The translations under genes were made by a program, and so were the position numbers. A stretch of 64,000 bases of DNA, from contig NZ_JAJGAK010000001.1 of assembly GCF_020866925.1 (NCBI RefSeq), forward strand, positions 124,001 to 188,000, written 5' to 3'. The stretch's first letter is position 1; the number at the start of each line of letters is the position of its first letter. Positions 48,086 through 57,354 of this stretch are shown in pieces. The notes beneath the pieces are model-generated. The model ran no database searches. It was given only the letters and a program-made list of their open reading frames with translations, and was not told the origin of the DNA. Source of the stretch: Noviluteimonas lactosilytica (GTDB lineage: Bacteria; Pseudomonadota; Gammaproteobacteria; Xanthomonadales; Xanthomonadaceae).

Positions 48086-48118
48086 ACGTCCACCCCCCAC
48101 ACGCAGGACCGTATTTCC

Positions 48119-48559
48119 ATGCAACCCCGCCTCGATTTCTACAAAGCGTCCCCCGCCGCCGCCAAGGCGATGATCGCGCTCGAAAGCGCCGTCTCCCTGC
48201 TCGGCATCGAACACAGCCTGCTCGACCTCGTGAAGTTGCGCGCCTCCCAGATCAACGGCTGCGCGTACTGCGTCGACATGCACAGCAGCGATGCGCGCAA
48301 GCGCGGCGAAACCGAGCGCCGGTTGTACTCGCTGCCGGTCTGGCGCGAATCGCCGTTCTACACCGAGCGCGAGCGCGCCGCCCTGGCATGGACCGAATCG
48401 CTGACGCTGATCTCGCACACCGGTGCGCCGGATTCGGATTACGAATGGGTCAGCAACGAGTTCGACGAAGACGAGCGCGTGAAGCTGACTGTCGCCATCA
48501 ACGCGATCAACAGCTGGAATCGCATGGCGATCGGCTTCCGTTCGGTGCCTGCCAAGTGA
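48119..48559 (+). CDS. Carboxymuconolactone decarboxylase/AhpD-like protein
   Basis: A 146-residue protein starting MQPRLDFYKASPAAAKAMIA. The AhpD-type redox motif is SQINGCAYCVDMHSSDARK, with the CxxC and downstream His, so it probably acts as an alkylhydroperoxidase or dithiol reductase rather than a decarboxylase. In Mycobacterium AhpD takes electrons from Lpd and an E2; an lpd gene 109 bases upstream makes a similar role here plausible. The start is decided by the promoter motif at 48077-48085, which overlaps an upstream ATG. Confidence 0.88.
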   Translation: MQPRLDFYKASPAAAKAMIALESAVSLLGIEHSLLDLVKLRASQINGCAYCVDMHSSDARKRGETERRLYSLPVWRESPFYTERERAALAWTESLTLISHTGAPDSDYEWVSNEFDEDERVKLTVAINAINSWNRMAIGFRSVPAK

Positions 48560-48564
48560 CTGCC

Positions 48565-48999
48565 ATGAACAAGACCATCAAGCAGTTCCTCGTCCTCACG
48601 GCATTGGCTGCCGGGGTCGTGCCCGCGGTCTCGGCGCACGGCCCCGGCGATGGCGAAGAGAAGATCACCGTCCACCACGATCAGGCGTTGCGCGACGCGC
48701 CGGGCAAGAACGCGTTGTTCTTCACCGTCGAGTACGCGCCGGGCCAGAAGTCCATTCCGCACGTGCATGGCGGCTCGGTCGTCGCCTACGTACTCGAAGG
48801 CGCGGTCGTGTCGCAGCTCGGCGGCGAAAGCGAGAAGACCTATCGCGCCGGCGAATCCTGGTACGAAACGCCGGGCATCGACCATCTCGTCTCGCGCAAC
48901 GCCAGCGCGACCCAGCCCGCCAAGCTGCTCGTCTGGATCCTCAACGACGCGAAGGCGCCGGTGCTCACGCCGCTGCAGACGAAGGGAGACGCGCCGTGA
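48565..48999 (+). CDS. Exported cupin-domain protein
   Basis: A 144-residue protein with a signal peptide (MNKTIKQFLVLTALAAGVVP then AVSA) and a single cupin domain. Metal-binding pattern: PHVHGGSVVAYVLEGAV, then ESWYETPGIDHLVSRN, giving the His-x-His...Glu...His set. It would lie in the periplasm and may bind or convert a small metabolite, or sense peroxide. It starts 6 bases after the AhpD-like gene, so they form one unit, and ends 3 bases before the convergent regulator. Confidence 0.88.
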   Translation: MNKTIKQFLVLTALAAGVVPAVSAHGPGDGEEKITVHHDQALRDAPGKNALFFTVEYAPGQKSIPHVHGGSVVAYVLEGAVVSQLGGESEKTYRAGESWYETPGIDHLVSRNASATQPAKLLVWILNDAKAPVLTPLQTKGDAP

Positions 49000-49001
49000 A
49001 A

Positions 49002-50435
49002 TCAGACCGCGATCTGCTCCAGCACCTCCCGCACTCGATCGAGGGCTGGATCGATGTCCTCCGCTTCGATGGCGCCGAAGCCCATCAACAGGCCCGGACG
49101 CCCCGGCGTCCGATGGAACTCGTCGAGGGAGTAGAGGCCGACTTCGACGCGACGGGCGAGGTGGCAGAGGTGTTGTACGTCGACTGATCGTTTGAACAGC
49201 GCGGCGATGTGGAAGCCCGCGTTCGCCGGCAATGGCTCCAGCCACGGCGCGAGGTCGCCTTCCAGCCGCGCCAGCAATCGCGTGCGGCGTTCGCTGTACA
49301 CCGCATGGCAACGCCGCACGTGCTTCAGCAGGTGGCCCTCCGCGATGAAACGCGCGAGGGCCCATTGCATCAGCAGCGGGTTGTGCCGGTCGCTCAGGTG
49401 CTTCGCGTTCAACAGCGCGAGCCGCAACGCGGGCGGCGCCACGACATAGCCGAGGCGAAGATCGGGCGACAGGACTTTCGAAAACGAATTGACGTAGGCC
49501 ACCAGGCCCGCGCGATCCAGGCTCTTCAAGGACGCGAGTGCGTGGGTGTCGTAACGGAACTCGCTGTCGTAATCGTCTTCCACGATGATCGCGCCCAGTT
49601 CCTCCGCACGCACAAGCAGCGCCATGCGGCGCGCCAGGCTCATCGGCATGCCGAGCGGGAATTGATGCGCGGGCGTCGTGTAGATCAAACGCGTGCCCTC
49701 CGGGATCAGGTCTACCATCAACCCCTCCGCATCCACCGGGACCGACACGACATTCGCACCCTGCGCTTCGAGCAACATGCTCGCCAGCAGGTAACCGGGC
49801 TCTTCCACCACGACCGCGCAGCCGGGTTCGATCAGCACGCGCGCGACGAGATCGAGCGCCTGCTGCGCGCCGTTGGTGACGACGACATCCTCGAGCGTGC
49901 AATCCACGCCGCGACTGAACCCCACGTGCCGGCTGATGGCGTCGCGCAACGCCGGCAGGCCTTCGGCCTCCGCGTAGTAGCCGCGCGCGTCCGTGATGCG
50001 CCGCAATGCATGCAGGATGCATTGCCGCCACTCGACCTGCGGAAACAGACGCGCGCTCGTCGCACCGCCGACGAACTCGTAACGCGCGCGCGACTCCACC
50101 GACGGGTGCAGCATCGGCGTTTCCATGCCCTGCCACTGTTGTGCGATGGCACGACCGCCGAGCGCTTCGATGCCGACGAACTTCGCCTGCCGCGGCACGC
50201 GCGAGGCGACGAAGCTCCCCGCCCCCACCTGCGTGACGATCAATCGATCCAGCGCGAGCTTCTCGTACGCCGCCGACACGGTCTTGCGCGACACGCCAAG
50301 CTGTTCGGCGAGCAAGCGCGACGGCGGCAATTGCGTTCCACCCGCGAGGCGACCGCTCTGGATCGCCTCGCGCAATTGCCGGTGGATCTGCGCCGCCAGG
50401 TCGCGGGTGCCCTCGATGACCAGGTGCAGTTCCAT
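49002..50435 (-). CDS. MocR/PdxR-family GntR regulator with aminotransferase domain
   Basis: Protein of 477 residues. An N-terminal GntR winged helix (LPPSRLLAEQLGVSRKTVSA, about 37-56) is joined to a fold-type I aminotransferase domain with NSFSKVLSPDLRLGY, which holds the PLP lysine, and VEDDYDSEFRYD. MocR proteins use PLP or an amine/amino acid to control neighbouring genes and typically bind direct repeats. It converges on the AhpD/cupin unit. The direct repeats before aceE and AhpD are candidate targets. This is the most likely regulator of the cluster; it is inferred. Confidence 0.93.
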   Translation of the reverse strand: MELHLVIEGTRDLAAQIHRQLREAIQSGRLAGGTQLPPSRLLAEQLGVSRKTVSAAYEKLALDRLIVTQVGAGSFVASRVPRQAKFVGIEALGGRAIAQQWQGMETPMLHPSVESRARYEFVGGATSARLFPQVEWRQCILHALRRITDARGYYAEAEGLPALRDAISRHVGFSRGVDCTLEDVVVTNGAQQALDLVARVLIEPGCAVVVEEPGYLLASMLLEAQGANVVSVPVDAEGLMVDLIPEGTRLIYTTPAHQFPLGMPMSLARRMALLVRAEELGAIIVEDDYDSEFRYDTHALASLKSLDRAGLVAYVNSFSKVLSPDLRLGYVVAPPALRLALLNAKHLSDRHNPLLMQWALARFIAEGHLLKHVRRCHAVYSERRTRLLARLEGDLAPWLEPLPANAGFHIAALFKRSVDVQHLCHLARRVEVGLYSLDEFHRTPGRPGLLMGFGAIEAEDIDPALDRVREVLEQIAV

Positions 50436-50480
50436 CGCAGCAGAATACGAGCATGGCCGCCCCTGCGCGCACTCGAAACA

Positions 50481-51080
50481 TCAGGGTTCGAGCACATCCC
50501 CCCATCGCGAGCGTGCTTTGTCTGGGTCACCCGACTTGCACCCGAGCGCCACCAATCCCTGGCACGTGGTGATGCGCCAGCGATATTGCGCCGGATGACC
50601 GTTGACGATCTGCAACTGGTTGACCCTGTCGACGTGCAACGAATTTGGACCGCTCTTGAGGCAATTGGCTTCGACGATGAAGCCGTCCGGGTTGTTCGGG
50701 AAGCTCCCCGGCGCATCCTTGAACCAGCACTTCTTCTCGGTGGGATGACAATAGCCATGGCCACCCGCGACGGGCGGCGGGCAGTCCGCGTCCGCTTGGC
50801 ACGACTTGACGTTGCGTTTGTCCTGGTACACCAGGCACGCGCCGCCAGTGACGACGGGCTGTCCATTTTCGATCGAACTCGGCAGATCGCCGTCGGCCGA
50901 CTCGATCAACTTGAAGGTGCCGCTGACATCGCCGGGCCGATGACCCGGCGGTCGTTCCCACGCGACATCGACCGGCTCGACCTTGTACTTCTTCTCCGGT
51001 GGATTGGCCTGCGACGTGCAACCGGCCTGGAACACACACGCCACGCTTATCGTCACGACGACCAACGCGAAGCTTTTCAT
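50481..51080 (-). CDS. Cys-rich putative lipoprotein
   Basis: A 199-residue protein with a lipoprotein leader (MKSFALVVVTISVACVFQAG, lipobox QAGC at 18-21). The mature part has several cysteines in pairs (KSCQADADCPP, HGYCHPTEKKCW, ANCLKSGP, RITTCQGLVALGC), probably disulfide-linked. It is anchored in the inner or outer membrane facing the periplasm. No family was recognised. Confidence 0.65.
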   Translation of the reverse strand: MKSFALVVVTISVACVFQAGCTSQANPPEKKYKVEPVDVAWERPPGHRPGDVSGTFKLIESADGDLPSSIENGQPVVTGGACLVYQDKRNVKSCQADADCPPPVAGGHGYCHPTEKKCWFKDAPGSFPNNPDGFIVEANCLKSGPNSLHVDRVNQLQIVNGHPAQYRWRITTCQGLVALGCKSGDPDKARSRWGDVLEP

Positions 51081-51251
51081 GGTGCGCACTCCCATTCAGG
51101 GTCCACGAAAGTGGAACGCCCCACGGCTGCTTCCATCGGCCACGCCCCCGACGAATGGCGGGGAGACTTTCGCTCGCGGGTGCCCTTCCGGTATCCCCGT
51201 GCAGCGCCTTCTTCCAGTACCTTGGCGTTCCCCCGACACGAAGCGATGCGC

Positions 51252-52166
51252 ATGGACCCCACGCCCTACCCGATCGGCAAGCCGCTCCAGCCCTGGGGCG
51301 ACGTCGAGAAGCAGTCCTGGCTGTCGCGCCAGGTCCGCCACCGCAGTTACGCCGACGATGTCGTCGCGAAGATCGATCGACTGCGCGCGCGTTTCGACGT
51401 CGAGGAATACGGGCGCCTGGATTACGCCGACGGTGCGCTGCCGCTGCTCGCCATCCGCTCGCGCGACTGGAACGACGCGCTGCCGACGATCCTCGTCACC
51501 GGCGGCGTGCACGGTTACGAAACCAGCGGCGTGCACGGCGCGCTGCAGTTCGTCGAACAACATGGCGAAGACTACGCGGGCAAGGTCAACCTGCTCGTCG
51601 CGCCCTGCGTCAGCCCGTGGGCGTACGAACGCATCCATCGCTGGAACCCGAACGCGATCGACCCCAACCGTTCGTTCCGCGAAAACAGCCCGGCCGAAGA
51701 GTCCGCCGCGTTGTTGCGCCTGGTCGCACCGATCCGCGACAAGGCCCTCGTGCACATCGACCTGCACGAAACCACCGACACCGACGAAACCGAATTCCGC
51801 CCCGCCCTCGCCGCGCGCGACGGCAAGCCGTTCGAACCCGAAGGCGTCCCCGACGGCTTCTACCTCGTCGGCGATGCAGACGATCCGCAGCCCGGGTTCC
51901 AGCAGGCGATCATCGCCGCAGTCGAGAAGGTCACCCACATCGCGCCGCCGGATGCGAACAACGAGATCATCGCCACGCCCGTCGTCGCGCACGGCGTCAT
52001 CAACTACCCGGTGCGCGGTCTCGGCCTGTGCGCGGGCATCACCAACGCGCGCTATCGCACGACCACCGAGGTGTATCCGGACAGCCCGCGCGCGACGCCG
52101 CAGCAATGCAACGACGCGCAGGTGGCGGCGGTGCGTGCGGCGATCGATTACGCGTTGGCACACTGA
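51252..52166 (+). CDS. M14-type metallocarboxypeptidase/deacylase
   Basis: A 304-residue protein of the succinylglutamate desuccinylase/aspartoacylase-like M14 group. Zinc ligands are visible in VTGGVHGYETSGVHGA (His and Glu) and in KALVHIDLHETTDTDE (His). RWNPNAIDPNRSF supplies the Asn-Arg motif. The catalytic base would be Glu in TTEVYPDSP near the end. It hydrolyses a terminal amide or peptide bond; the substrate is unknown. The start is uncertain between ATG 51246 and ATG 51252; the later is taken. A bidirectional terminator follows. Confidence 0.82.
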   Translation: MDPTPYPIGKPLQPWGDVEKQSWLSRQVRHRSYADDVVAKIDRLRARFDVEEYGRLDYADGALPLLAIRSRDWNDALPTILVTGGVHGYETSGVHGALQFVEQHGEDYAGKVNLLVAPCVSPWAYERIHRWNPNAIDPNRSFRENSPAEESAALLRLVAPIRDKALVHIDLHETTDTDETEFRPALAARDGKPFEPEGVPDGFYLVGDADDPQPGFQQAIIAAVEKVTHIAPPDANNEIIATPVVAHGVINYPVRGLGLCAGITNARYRTTTEVYPDSPRATPQQCNDAQVAAVRAAIDYALAH

Positions 52167-52176
52167 GGCACCAACA

Positions 52177-52202
52177 AGAAGGCCACCTCGCGGTGGCCTT
52201 CT
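52177..52202. terminator. Bidirectional terminator between peptidase and msrA
   Basis: An 11-bp perfect stem, AGAAGGCCACC (52177-52187) with GGTGGCCTTCT (52192-52202), loop TCGC. It lies between the convergent stops at 52166 and 52207 and serves both directions. Confidence 0.8.
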
Positions 52203-52206
52203 GCTT

Positions 52207-52719
52207 TCAAGCGGTCTTGCGTCGCGGCAGCACCCAATCCTCGCGGATGAAGTGGCACGTGTAGCCGGTCGGATAATGCACGAGGTAATCCTGGTGCTCG
52301 GGCTCGGCTTCCCAGAACGGACCGACCGGCGTGACCTCGGTGACGACCTTGCCGGGCCACAGGCCCGAGGCGTCGACGTCGGCAATCGTGTCTTCCGCTT
52401 CGCGCTTCTGCGCTTCGTCGGCGTAGAAGATCGCGGAGCGATAGCTCGTGCCGCGGTCGTTGCCCTGGCGATTGACCGTGGTCGGGTCGTGGATCTGGAA
52501 GAAGAACTCCAGCATCTTGCGATAGCTCGTCACGTTCGGATCGAACACGATCTCGATCGCTTCGGCATGCGTGCCGTGGTTGCGGTACGTCGCGTTGGGC
52601 ACGTCGCCGCCGCTGTAGCCCACGCGCGTCTTCAGCACGCCGGGCTGGCGGCGGATCAGGTCCTGCATGCCCCAGAAGCAGCCGCCGGCAAGGGTCGCGG
52701 TTTCGGTTTTTGTCGTCAT
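52207..52719 (-). CDS. msrA: Peptide-methionine (S)-S-oxide reductase MsrA
   Basis: Reduces the S-epimer of methionine sulfoxide. 170 residues. The active site GGCFWG (catalytic cysteine at about residue 14), then [21 protein letters not shown] and [20 protein letters not shown] are canonical. The C-terminal cysteine in [10 protein letters not shown] may be the resolving one. It is upstream of msrB by only 16 kb, and complements it. Its ATG is 50 bases from the stop of the GlxA-like regulator upstream, on the same strand. Confidence 0.96.
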   Translation of the reverse strand: MTTKTETATLAGGCFWGMQDLIRRQPGVLKTRVGYSGGDVPNATYRNHGTHAEAIEIVFDPNVTSYRKMLEFFFQIHDPTTVNRQGNDRGTSYRSAIFYADEAQKREAEDTIADVDASGLWPGKVVTEVTPVGPFWEAEPEHQDYLVHYPTGYTCHFIREDWVLPRRKTA

Positions 52720-52769
52720 CACGTGGCTCCGTTGTTGCTCGTTTCGAGATGGAGGCGCTCGACCGGGAA

Positions 52770-53714
52770 TCAACCTGCCATCGCCACGCGCGCGTTGCGG
52801 CGCAGCGCCTGCGGCGGCTGTCCGTAGGCACGCAGGAACGCGCGGCGCATGCGCTCGGGATCGGCGAAGCCCGTCTGCGACGCGACTTCGTCGATCGTGT
52901 GGCGGCTCTGTTCGACCATCACGCGCGCCGCTTCCACGCGCAGGTGTTCCAGCGCCTTGGCCGGCGATTGCCCGGTCTCCGCACGGAACGCGCGGCTGAA
53001 TTGGCGCGGGCTCAGGTGCGCGGCTTCCGCGAGCGATTCCACGGTCAACGGCGCATGCAGGTTCTGGCGCGCGAACGCCAGCGCGCCCTGGATGCGGTCG
53101 GTCTTCGCATCCATCTCCAGCAGCTTCGAATGCTGCGATTGCCCACCGGCGCGGCGATGGTGCACGACCAGATGCTGCGCGACGTCGCGCGCGAGGTCGG
53201 CGCCGAAGTCCTTTTCGATCATGCCGAGCGCGAGATCGACGCCGGCGCTCATGCCCGCCGACGTCCACACCGGGCCATCGATGATGTAGATGCGATCTTC
53301 TTCGACGCGCGCGAGCGGGAACTGCTTCTGCAAGTCGCGCGCGTGATGCCAGTGCGTGGTGACGCGGCGTTCGTCGAGCAGGCCGGCCTCGGCGAGGATG
53401 AAGGCGCCGGTGCAGACAGACGCGATGCGCCGCGTCGATGCCGCAGCCTTGCGGATCTGTCGCAGGAACGCCGGGCTCGACGGCACCGGATGCACGAGGC
53501 CGCCGACGATCAGCGTGTCCATCTTGTGCCGCGACAGCACGCGCGTGTCGATCGACACGCCGAACGAGTTGCGCAACGGCCCGCCGTGTTCGGACAACAG
53601 GCGGATCTCGTACAGCCGCTCCTTCGCCACGACGTTGGCCAACTCGAACGCCGACACGGGCGCCAGCGTCATGATCTGGAAGCCTTCCGGCAGTGCAAAA
53701 CCAATGGTGGTCAC
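52770..53714 (-). CDS. GlxA-family AraC-type regulator
   Basis: Regulator of 314 residues: an N-terminal DJ-1/PfpI-like domain (about 1-180, with [20 protein letters not shown] including the elbow cysteine and HWHHARDL) and a C-terminal AraC helix-turn-helix ([20 protein letters not shown], then [20 protein letters not shown]). The domain senses a small molecule or stress and binds DNA as a dimer. It is followed by msrA at 50 bases and may control the divergent SDR and efflux genes. GTG 53714 is preceded by CGGAGGATCCCC, which decides the start. Confidence 0.92.
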   Translation of the reverse strand: MTTIGFALPEGFQIMTLAPVSAFELANVVAKERLYEIRLLSEHGGPLRNSFGVSIDTRVLSRHKMDTLIVGGLVHPVPSSPAFLRQIRKAAASTRRIASVCTGAFILAEAGLLDERRVTTHWHHARDLQKQFPLARVEEDRIYIIDGPVWTSAGMSAGVDLALGMIEKDFGADLARDVAQHLVVHHRRAGGQSQHSKLLEMDAKTDRIQGALAFARQNLHAPLTVESLAEAAHLSPRQFSRAFRAETGQSPAKALEHLRVEAARVMVEQSRHTIDEVASQTGFADPERMRRAFLRAYGQPPQALRRNARVAMAG

Positions 53715-53826
53715 GGGGATCCTCCGATGGCCGAAAAGGTGGGACCTTCGACATTTAGGCCTTCCGGTTGCGAGTCTACATTGCATCCCGCACCCGGCGA
53801 CCCGCCGGCCATCGGAACCCTCACAG

Positions 53827-54633
53827 ATGAATACCCACGTCCACCGCGGCACGGCGCTGATCACCGGCGCGTCCTCGGGCATCGGCGCCGTGTATGCGGA
53901 TCGCCTCGCCCGTTCGGGTTTCGACCTGATCCTCGTCGCGCGTCGCGAAGACCGACTGCGCGCCCTCGCTACGCAGCTGACCGACCGCACCGGCCGTTCC
54001 GTCGAAATCCTCGCCGCCGACCTCACCGACGCGCAGGGCATCGCGCGCGTCGAACGAGTGCTGAAGACCGACGCGAGCATCACGATGTTCGTCAACAACG
54101 CGGGCATCGCGGCGACCGCGCCGCTGCTCGGGTCGGACATCGACCAGATGGACCGCATGATCGCGCTCAACGTCAACGTCCCCACGCGCCTTGCGTACGC
54201 GGTGGCGCCGGCGTTCGTCGCGCGCGGCACGGGCACGATCGTCAACATCGCTTCGATCGTCGCGCTCGCGCCGGAGCTGCTCAACGGCGTGTACGGCGGC
54301 AGCAAGGCCTACGTGCTCGCCTTCTCGCAGTCGCTGCAGCACGAACTCGCCGACAAGGGCGTGCGCGTGCAGGCGGTGCTGCCGGGCGCGACCGCGACCG
54401 ACCTGTGGGAAAACGCGGGCACGTCGCTGTCGACGCTGCCGCAGGAAATCGTGATGTCGGCGGACGACATGGTCGACGCCGCGCTCGCCGGCCTCGAACA
54501 GGGCGAGCTGGTGACGATCCCGTCGCTGCCCGACATCTCCGACTGGAATGCGTTCGAACGTGCGCGCAAGGCGCTGGGTCCGAGCCTTTCCCGTTCGGTT
54601 CCCGCGCTGCGTTACGCGATCGCGCAAGACTGA
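53827..54633 (+). CDS. Short-chain dehydrogenase/reductase
   Basis: A 268-residue SDR. TALITGASSGIGAVYADRLA (about 9-28) is the NAD(P) loop, MFVNNAGIAATAPLL the structural NNAG, IASIV the serine block and VYGGSKAY (Tyr-x3-Lys) the catalytic pair. The substrate is unknown. It precedes an efflux pair by 21 bases and could form an operon with it, which would be typical of a drug or xenobiotic defence unit controlled by the divergent AraC-type regulator. Confidence 0.92.
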   Translation: MNTHVHRGTALITGASSGIGAVYADRLARSGFDLILVARREDRLRALATQLTDRTGRSVEILAADLTDAQGIARVERVLKTDASITMFVNNAGIAATAPLLGSDIDQMDRMIALNVNVPTRLAYAVAPAFVARGTGTIVNIASIVALAPELLNGVYGGSKAYVLAFSQSLQHELADKGVRVQAVLPGATATDLWENAGTSLSTLPQEIVMSADDMVDAALAGLEQGELVTIPSLPDISDWNAFERARKALGPSLSRSVPALRYAIAQD

Positions 54634-54654
54634 TCCAACACCAAGCCGCTTGCC

Positions 54655-56238
54655 ATGAACATCGTCGGCACGACCGCTGCGCCCTCCACGTCCTCCCTCG
54701 CGTGGATGCCACCGGCCGTGCTGACGGCCCTGGCCGGTTCGTTCCTGTCGAATCTCACCGGCCAGTTCGTCGGCACCAATCTCGCGGACATCCAGGGCGG
54801 CATCGGTGCTTCCGCGGATGAGGCGTCGTGGATCTCGACGGTGTTCCAGGTCGCGAGCGCGGCCGGCATCGTGGTGTCGCCGCCGCTGATTCGGGCGCTC
54901 GGGTTGCGGCGCTATCTCACCTGGGCGACGGTCGTCTTCGCCGCCTGTGCGTGGGTGTGCGCGATTGCCGGTGCGTTGCCGACGATCCTGTTCGCGCGCG
55001 CGCTGCAAGGCTTCGCGGGCGGCGGGTTCGGGCCGATCGCGTTCACCGCGATCTTCATGCTCTGCAAGGGACCGCGGCTGCCGTTCGGGCTGGCGATGCT
55101 GGCGTTCGTGTTGATCGCATCGGTCAATGCCGGACCGGTGCTGTCGGCGCCGATCGAAGCGGTGTTCGGCTGGCGCGGGTTGTTCGTCGCGCAGTTCATG
55201 GCCTCCGTGCTGCTGCTCATGGCCGCGCTGCGCTGGATGCCGCCGTCTGCGCCGATCGATCGCGTGCCGTTGAAGACCGACTGGCTCCAGTTCGCGCTGC
55301 TGTCGATCGCGAGCGGGGCCGTGTTCCTCGCACTCGGCCAGGGCACGCGGCGCTTCTGGCTCGACAGCAGCGTGGTCGCGTGGGGTTTCAGCATCGCGAT
55401 CGGTGCGTCGGTCGGGTTCGCCTTCGCGTGGCGGCACGCAAAGGCGCCGATCCTCAACATCCGCACGTTGACGAGCCGGCGGTTCGGCATTCCGATCGCG
55501 CTCAACCTCGTGTTCCGCGCGTCGTTCGCGACGTCTGCCTACCTGGTCCCGCTGCTGCTCGCGATGAACCTCGGGTACCGGCCGCTCGAAATCGCGCACG
55601 CATTGTGGTGGCTGCTCGTGCCGCAGGTGATCGGATTGCCGCTCGTGTGGCGCGCGATGCAGGTGCATGACAACCGCGTGCCGGCGATCTTCGGCCTGCT
55701 GCTGGTGGCGCTGGGGACGTCGATCGCGGCGTATTCGACCAGCGTGGTCGGCGCCGAACAACTGCGGTGGAGCCTCGCGCTGATCGGCATCGGGCAGGTG
55801 TTCTTCCTGGTGCCTGTGTTGCTGATCGGCGCCGGTTCGCTCACGCCGGAAGAAGGACCGACCGCTTCCATCGCGTTCAACCTCACCACCGTCATGGGCA
55901 CGGTGGTCGGCACGGGCCTGGTGTCGCACTTTGTCACCGAGCGCGAGAAATACCACTCCAGCGTGCTCGTCGAACACATCACGTCGGGCGCCGCGCAGCA
56001 GAGCGACCGCCTGGCGTCGCTGATCAACGCATGGTCGATGCGCGTCGGCGACGACGCGCTCGCGACCGCACGCGCCGTCGCGCAGATCGGCGCCACCGTG
56101 CGACGCGAAGCCTGGCTGCTCGCGATCAACGAAGGATTCGCGCTCATCGCGCTCGTGCTGATCGTCGCCGCAGTCGGCGTCGCGATGATCGGCCGCTCCC
56201 CGCCCCTCCCCCGCGCAAGCGAAGGAACCCCGCCATGA
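54655..56238 (+). CDS. DHA2-family MFS efflux transporter (EmrB-like)
   Basis: A 527-residue membrane protein with about fourteen hydrophobic helices of the DHA2 drug/H+ antiporter type. The first TM region LTALAGSFLSNLTGQFVGTN, the motif ALQGFAGGGFGPIAFTAIFM (motif C-like), GWRGLFVAQF, and ALGTSIAAYSTSVVG are typical of EmrB. It exports hydrophobic toxic compounds together with a periplasmic partner, the next gene; ATG of that gene overlaps its stop. Confidence 0.92.
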   Translation: MNIVGTTAAPSTSSLAWMPPAVLTALAGSFLSNLTGQFVGTNLADIQGGIGASADEASWISTVFQVASAAGIVVSPPLIRALGLRRYLTWATVVFAACAWVCAIAGALPTILFARALQGFAGGGFGPIAFTAIFMLCKGPRLPFGLAMLAFVLIASVNAGPVLSAPIEAVFGWRGLFVAQFMASVLLLMAALRWMPPSAPIDRVPLKTDWLQFALLSIASGAVFLALGQGTRRFWLDSSVVAWGFSIAIGASVGFAFAWRHAKAPILNIRTLTSRRFGIPIALNLVFRASFATSAYLVPLLLAMNLGYRPLEIAHALWWLLVPQVIGLPLVWRAMQVHDNRVPAIFGLLLVALGTSIAAYSTSVVGAEQLRWSLALIGIGQVFFLVPVLLIGAGSLTPEEGPTASIAFNLTTVMGTVVGTGLVSHFVTEREKYHSSVLVEHITSGAAQQSDRLASLINAWSMRVGDDALATARAVAQIGATVRREAWLLAINEGFALIALVLIVAAVGVAMIGRSPPLPRASEGTPP

Positions 56239-57263
56239 TACTCCGCAACGCTTCCCTCGTCGGCATCCTGATCGCCGGCACCGTCACCGCCGCGTTCGCC
56301 GCGGGCCTGCTGCCGGGCAGCATCGTGCAAGGCTGGGATCGGCATTACACCGACGATGCGTACGTGCGCGGCGACATCACGCAGATCAGTCCTAAGGTCT
56401 CGGGCCACATCGTCGCCGTCGCCGTGCGCGACAACCAGCCGGTGAAGGCCGGCGATGTGCTGTTCCGCATCGACGACCGCGATTATCGCGCGCGCCTGCA
56501 GCAAGCCGAGGCCGCGCTCGCGGCGCGTCGCGCGGCGATCGGCAACCTCGACGCGCAGGTGCGCCTGCAGGGCGCTGCGATTCGCCAGGCACGCGCCTCC
56601 GTCAACGAGGCACTCGCAGAATCCGGACGAACGCAGCGCGACGCCGCTCGCGGTCGCGAACTCGTCGGCGACCAACTCATCGCCGCTTCGCAGTTCGACC
56701 AACTCGAGTCCGCCGCGCAGGCCGCGTCGTCGCGCGCCGCGGAAATGGACGCCGCCCTCGCCTTCGCGCGCCAGCGCACCGGCGTGCTCGAAAGCCAGCG
56801 CCCGCAACTCGAAGCCGACATCCAGGCAGCGCAAGCGGCGGTGTCGCTTGCCGCGCTCGACGTCGAAAGCACCGTCGTGCGCGCGCCGGTCGATGGACGC
56901 GTGAGCGAGCGCCAGGCGCGCGTCGGCCAGTTCGTGCGCGCGGGGACGCAGCTCATCGCGCTCGTGCCGACGCACCTGTGGGTCGTTGCGAACTTCAAGG
57001 AAACGCAGCTCGAAGGGATGCGCGCGGGCGACAAGGTCGACATCGCGATCGACGCCGTGCCCGGCACGACGTTCCGCGGCGAGCTCGAAAGTCTTTCGCC
57101 GGCAAGCGGCGCGCAGTTCGCGTTGTTGCCGCCGGACAATGCGACCGGCAACTTCACGCGCATCGTGCAGCGCGTGCCGGTGCGGATTGCGTTGAAGGAC
57201 GGCGCACCCGCGTTGGGAGCGCTGCGACCCGGCATGTCGGCGACGGTGCGCGTGCGCGATTGA
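56235..57263 (+). CDS. HlyD/EmrA-family periplasmic adaptor
   Basis: A 342-residue membrane fusion protein. An N-terminal signal-anchor (LVGILIAGTVTAAFAAGLLP), a lipoyl-like barrel beginning TDDAYVRGDITQISPKVSGH and closing RAPVDGRVSERQARVGQFVR, a long coiled coil (about 85-185) and a C-terminal beta domain (LRPGMSATVRVRD) are visible. It links the MFS pump to an outer-membrane channel. Its start overlaps the pump's stop (ATGA). Confidence 0.93.
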   Translation: MILRNASLVGILIAGTVTAAFAAGLLPGSIVQGWDRHYTDDAYVRGDITQISPKVSGHIVAVAVRDNQPVKAGDVLFRIDDRDYRARLQQAEAALAARRAAIGNLDAQVRLQGAAIRQARASVNEALAESGRTQRDAARGRELVGDQLIAASQFDQLESAAQAASSRAAEMDAALAFARQRTGVLESQRPQLEADIQAAQAAVSLAALDVESTVVRAPVDGRVSERQARVGQFVRAGTQLIALVPTHLWVVANFKETQLEGMRAGDKVDIAIDAVPGTTFRGELESLSPASGAQFALLPPDNATGNFTRIVQRVPVRIALKDGAPALGALRPGMSATVRVRD

Positions 57264-57274
57264 TGTGCGCGAAA

Positions 57275-57305
57275 CAAGGAGGCCACCCTTGCGGTGGCCT
57301 CCTTG
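57275..57305. terminator. Bidirectional terminator after the efflux pair
   Basis: A 13-bp perfect stem, CAAGGAGGCCACC (57275-57287) with GGTGGCCTCCTTG (57293-57305), loop CTTGC. It lies between the convergent stops of the HlyD gene (57263) and the TonB receptor (57355). Confidence 0.85.
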
Positions 57306-57354
57306 TCGAACGTTGCGTGCTCGCAATCAGCACATGTTGATCAGACCATGCCAA

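Noticed and set aside
48083-48118. Upstream ATG of the AhpD-like gene at 48083
   Set aside because: It falls inside the conserved CCTAGCATG promoter motif shared with the aceE upstream region, so it is likely in or before the transcription start.
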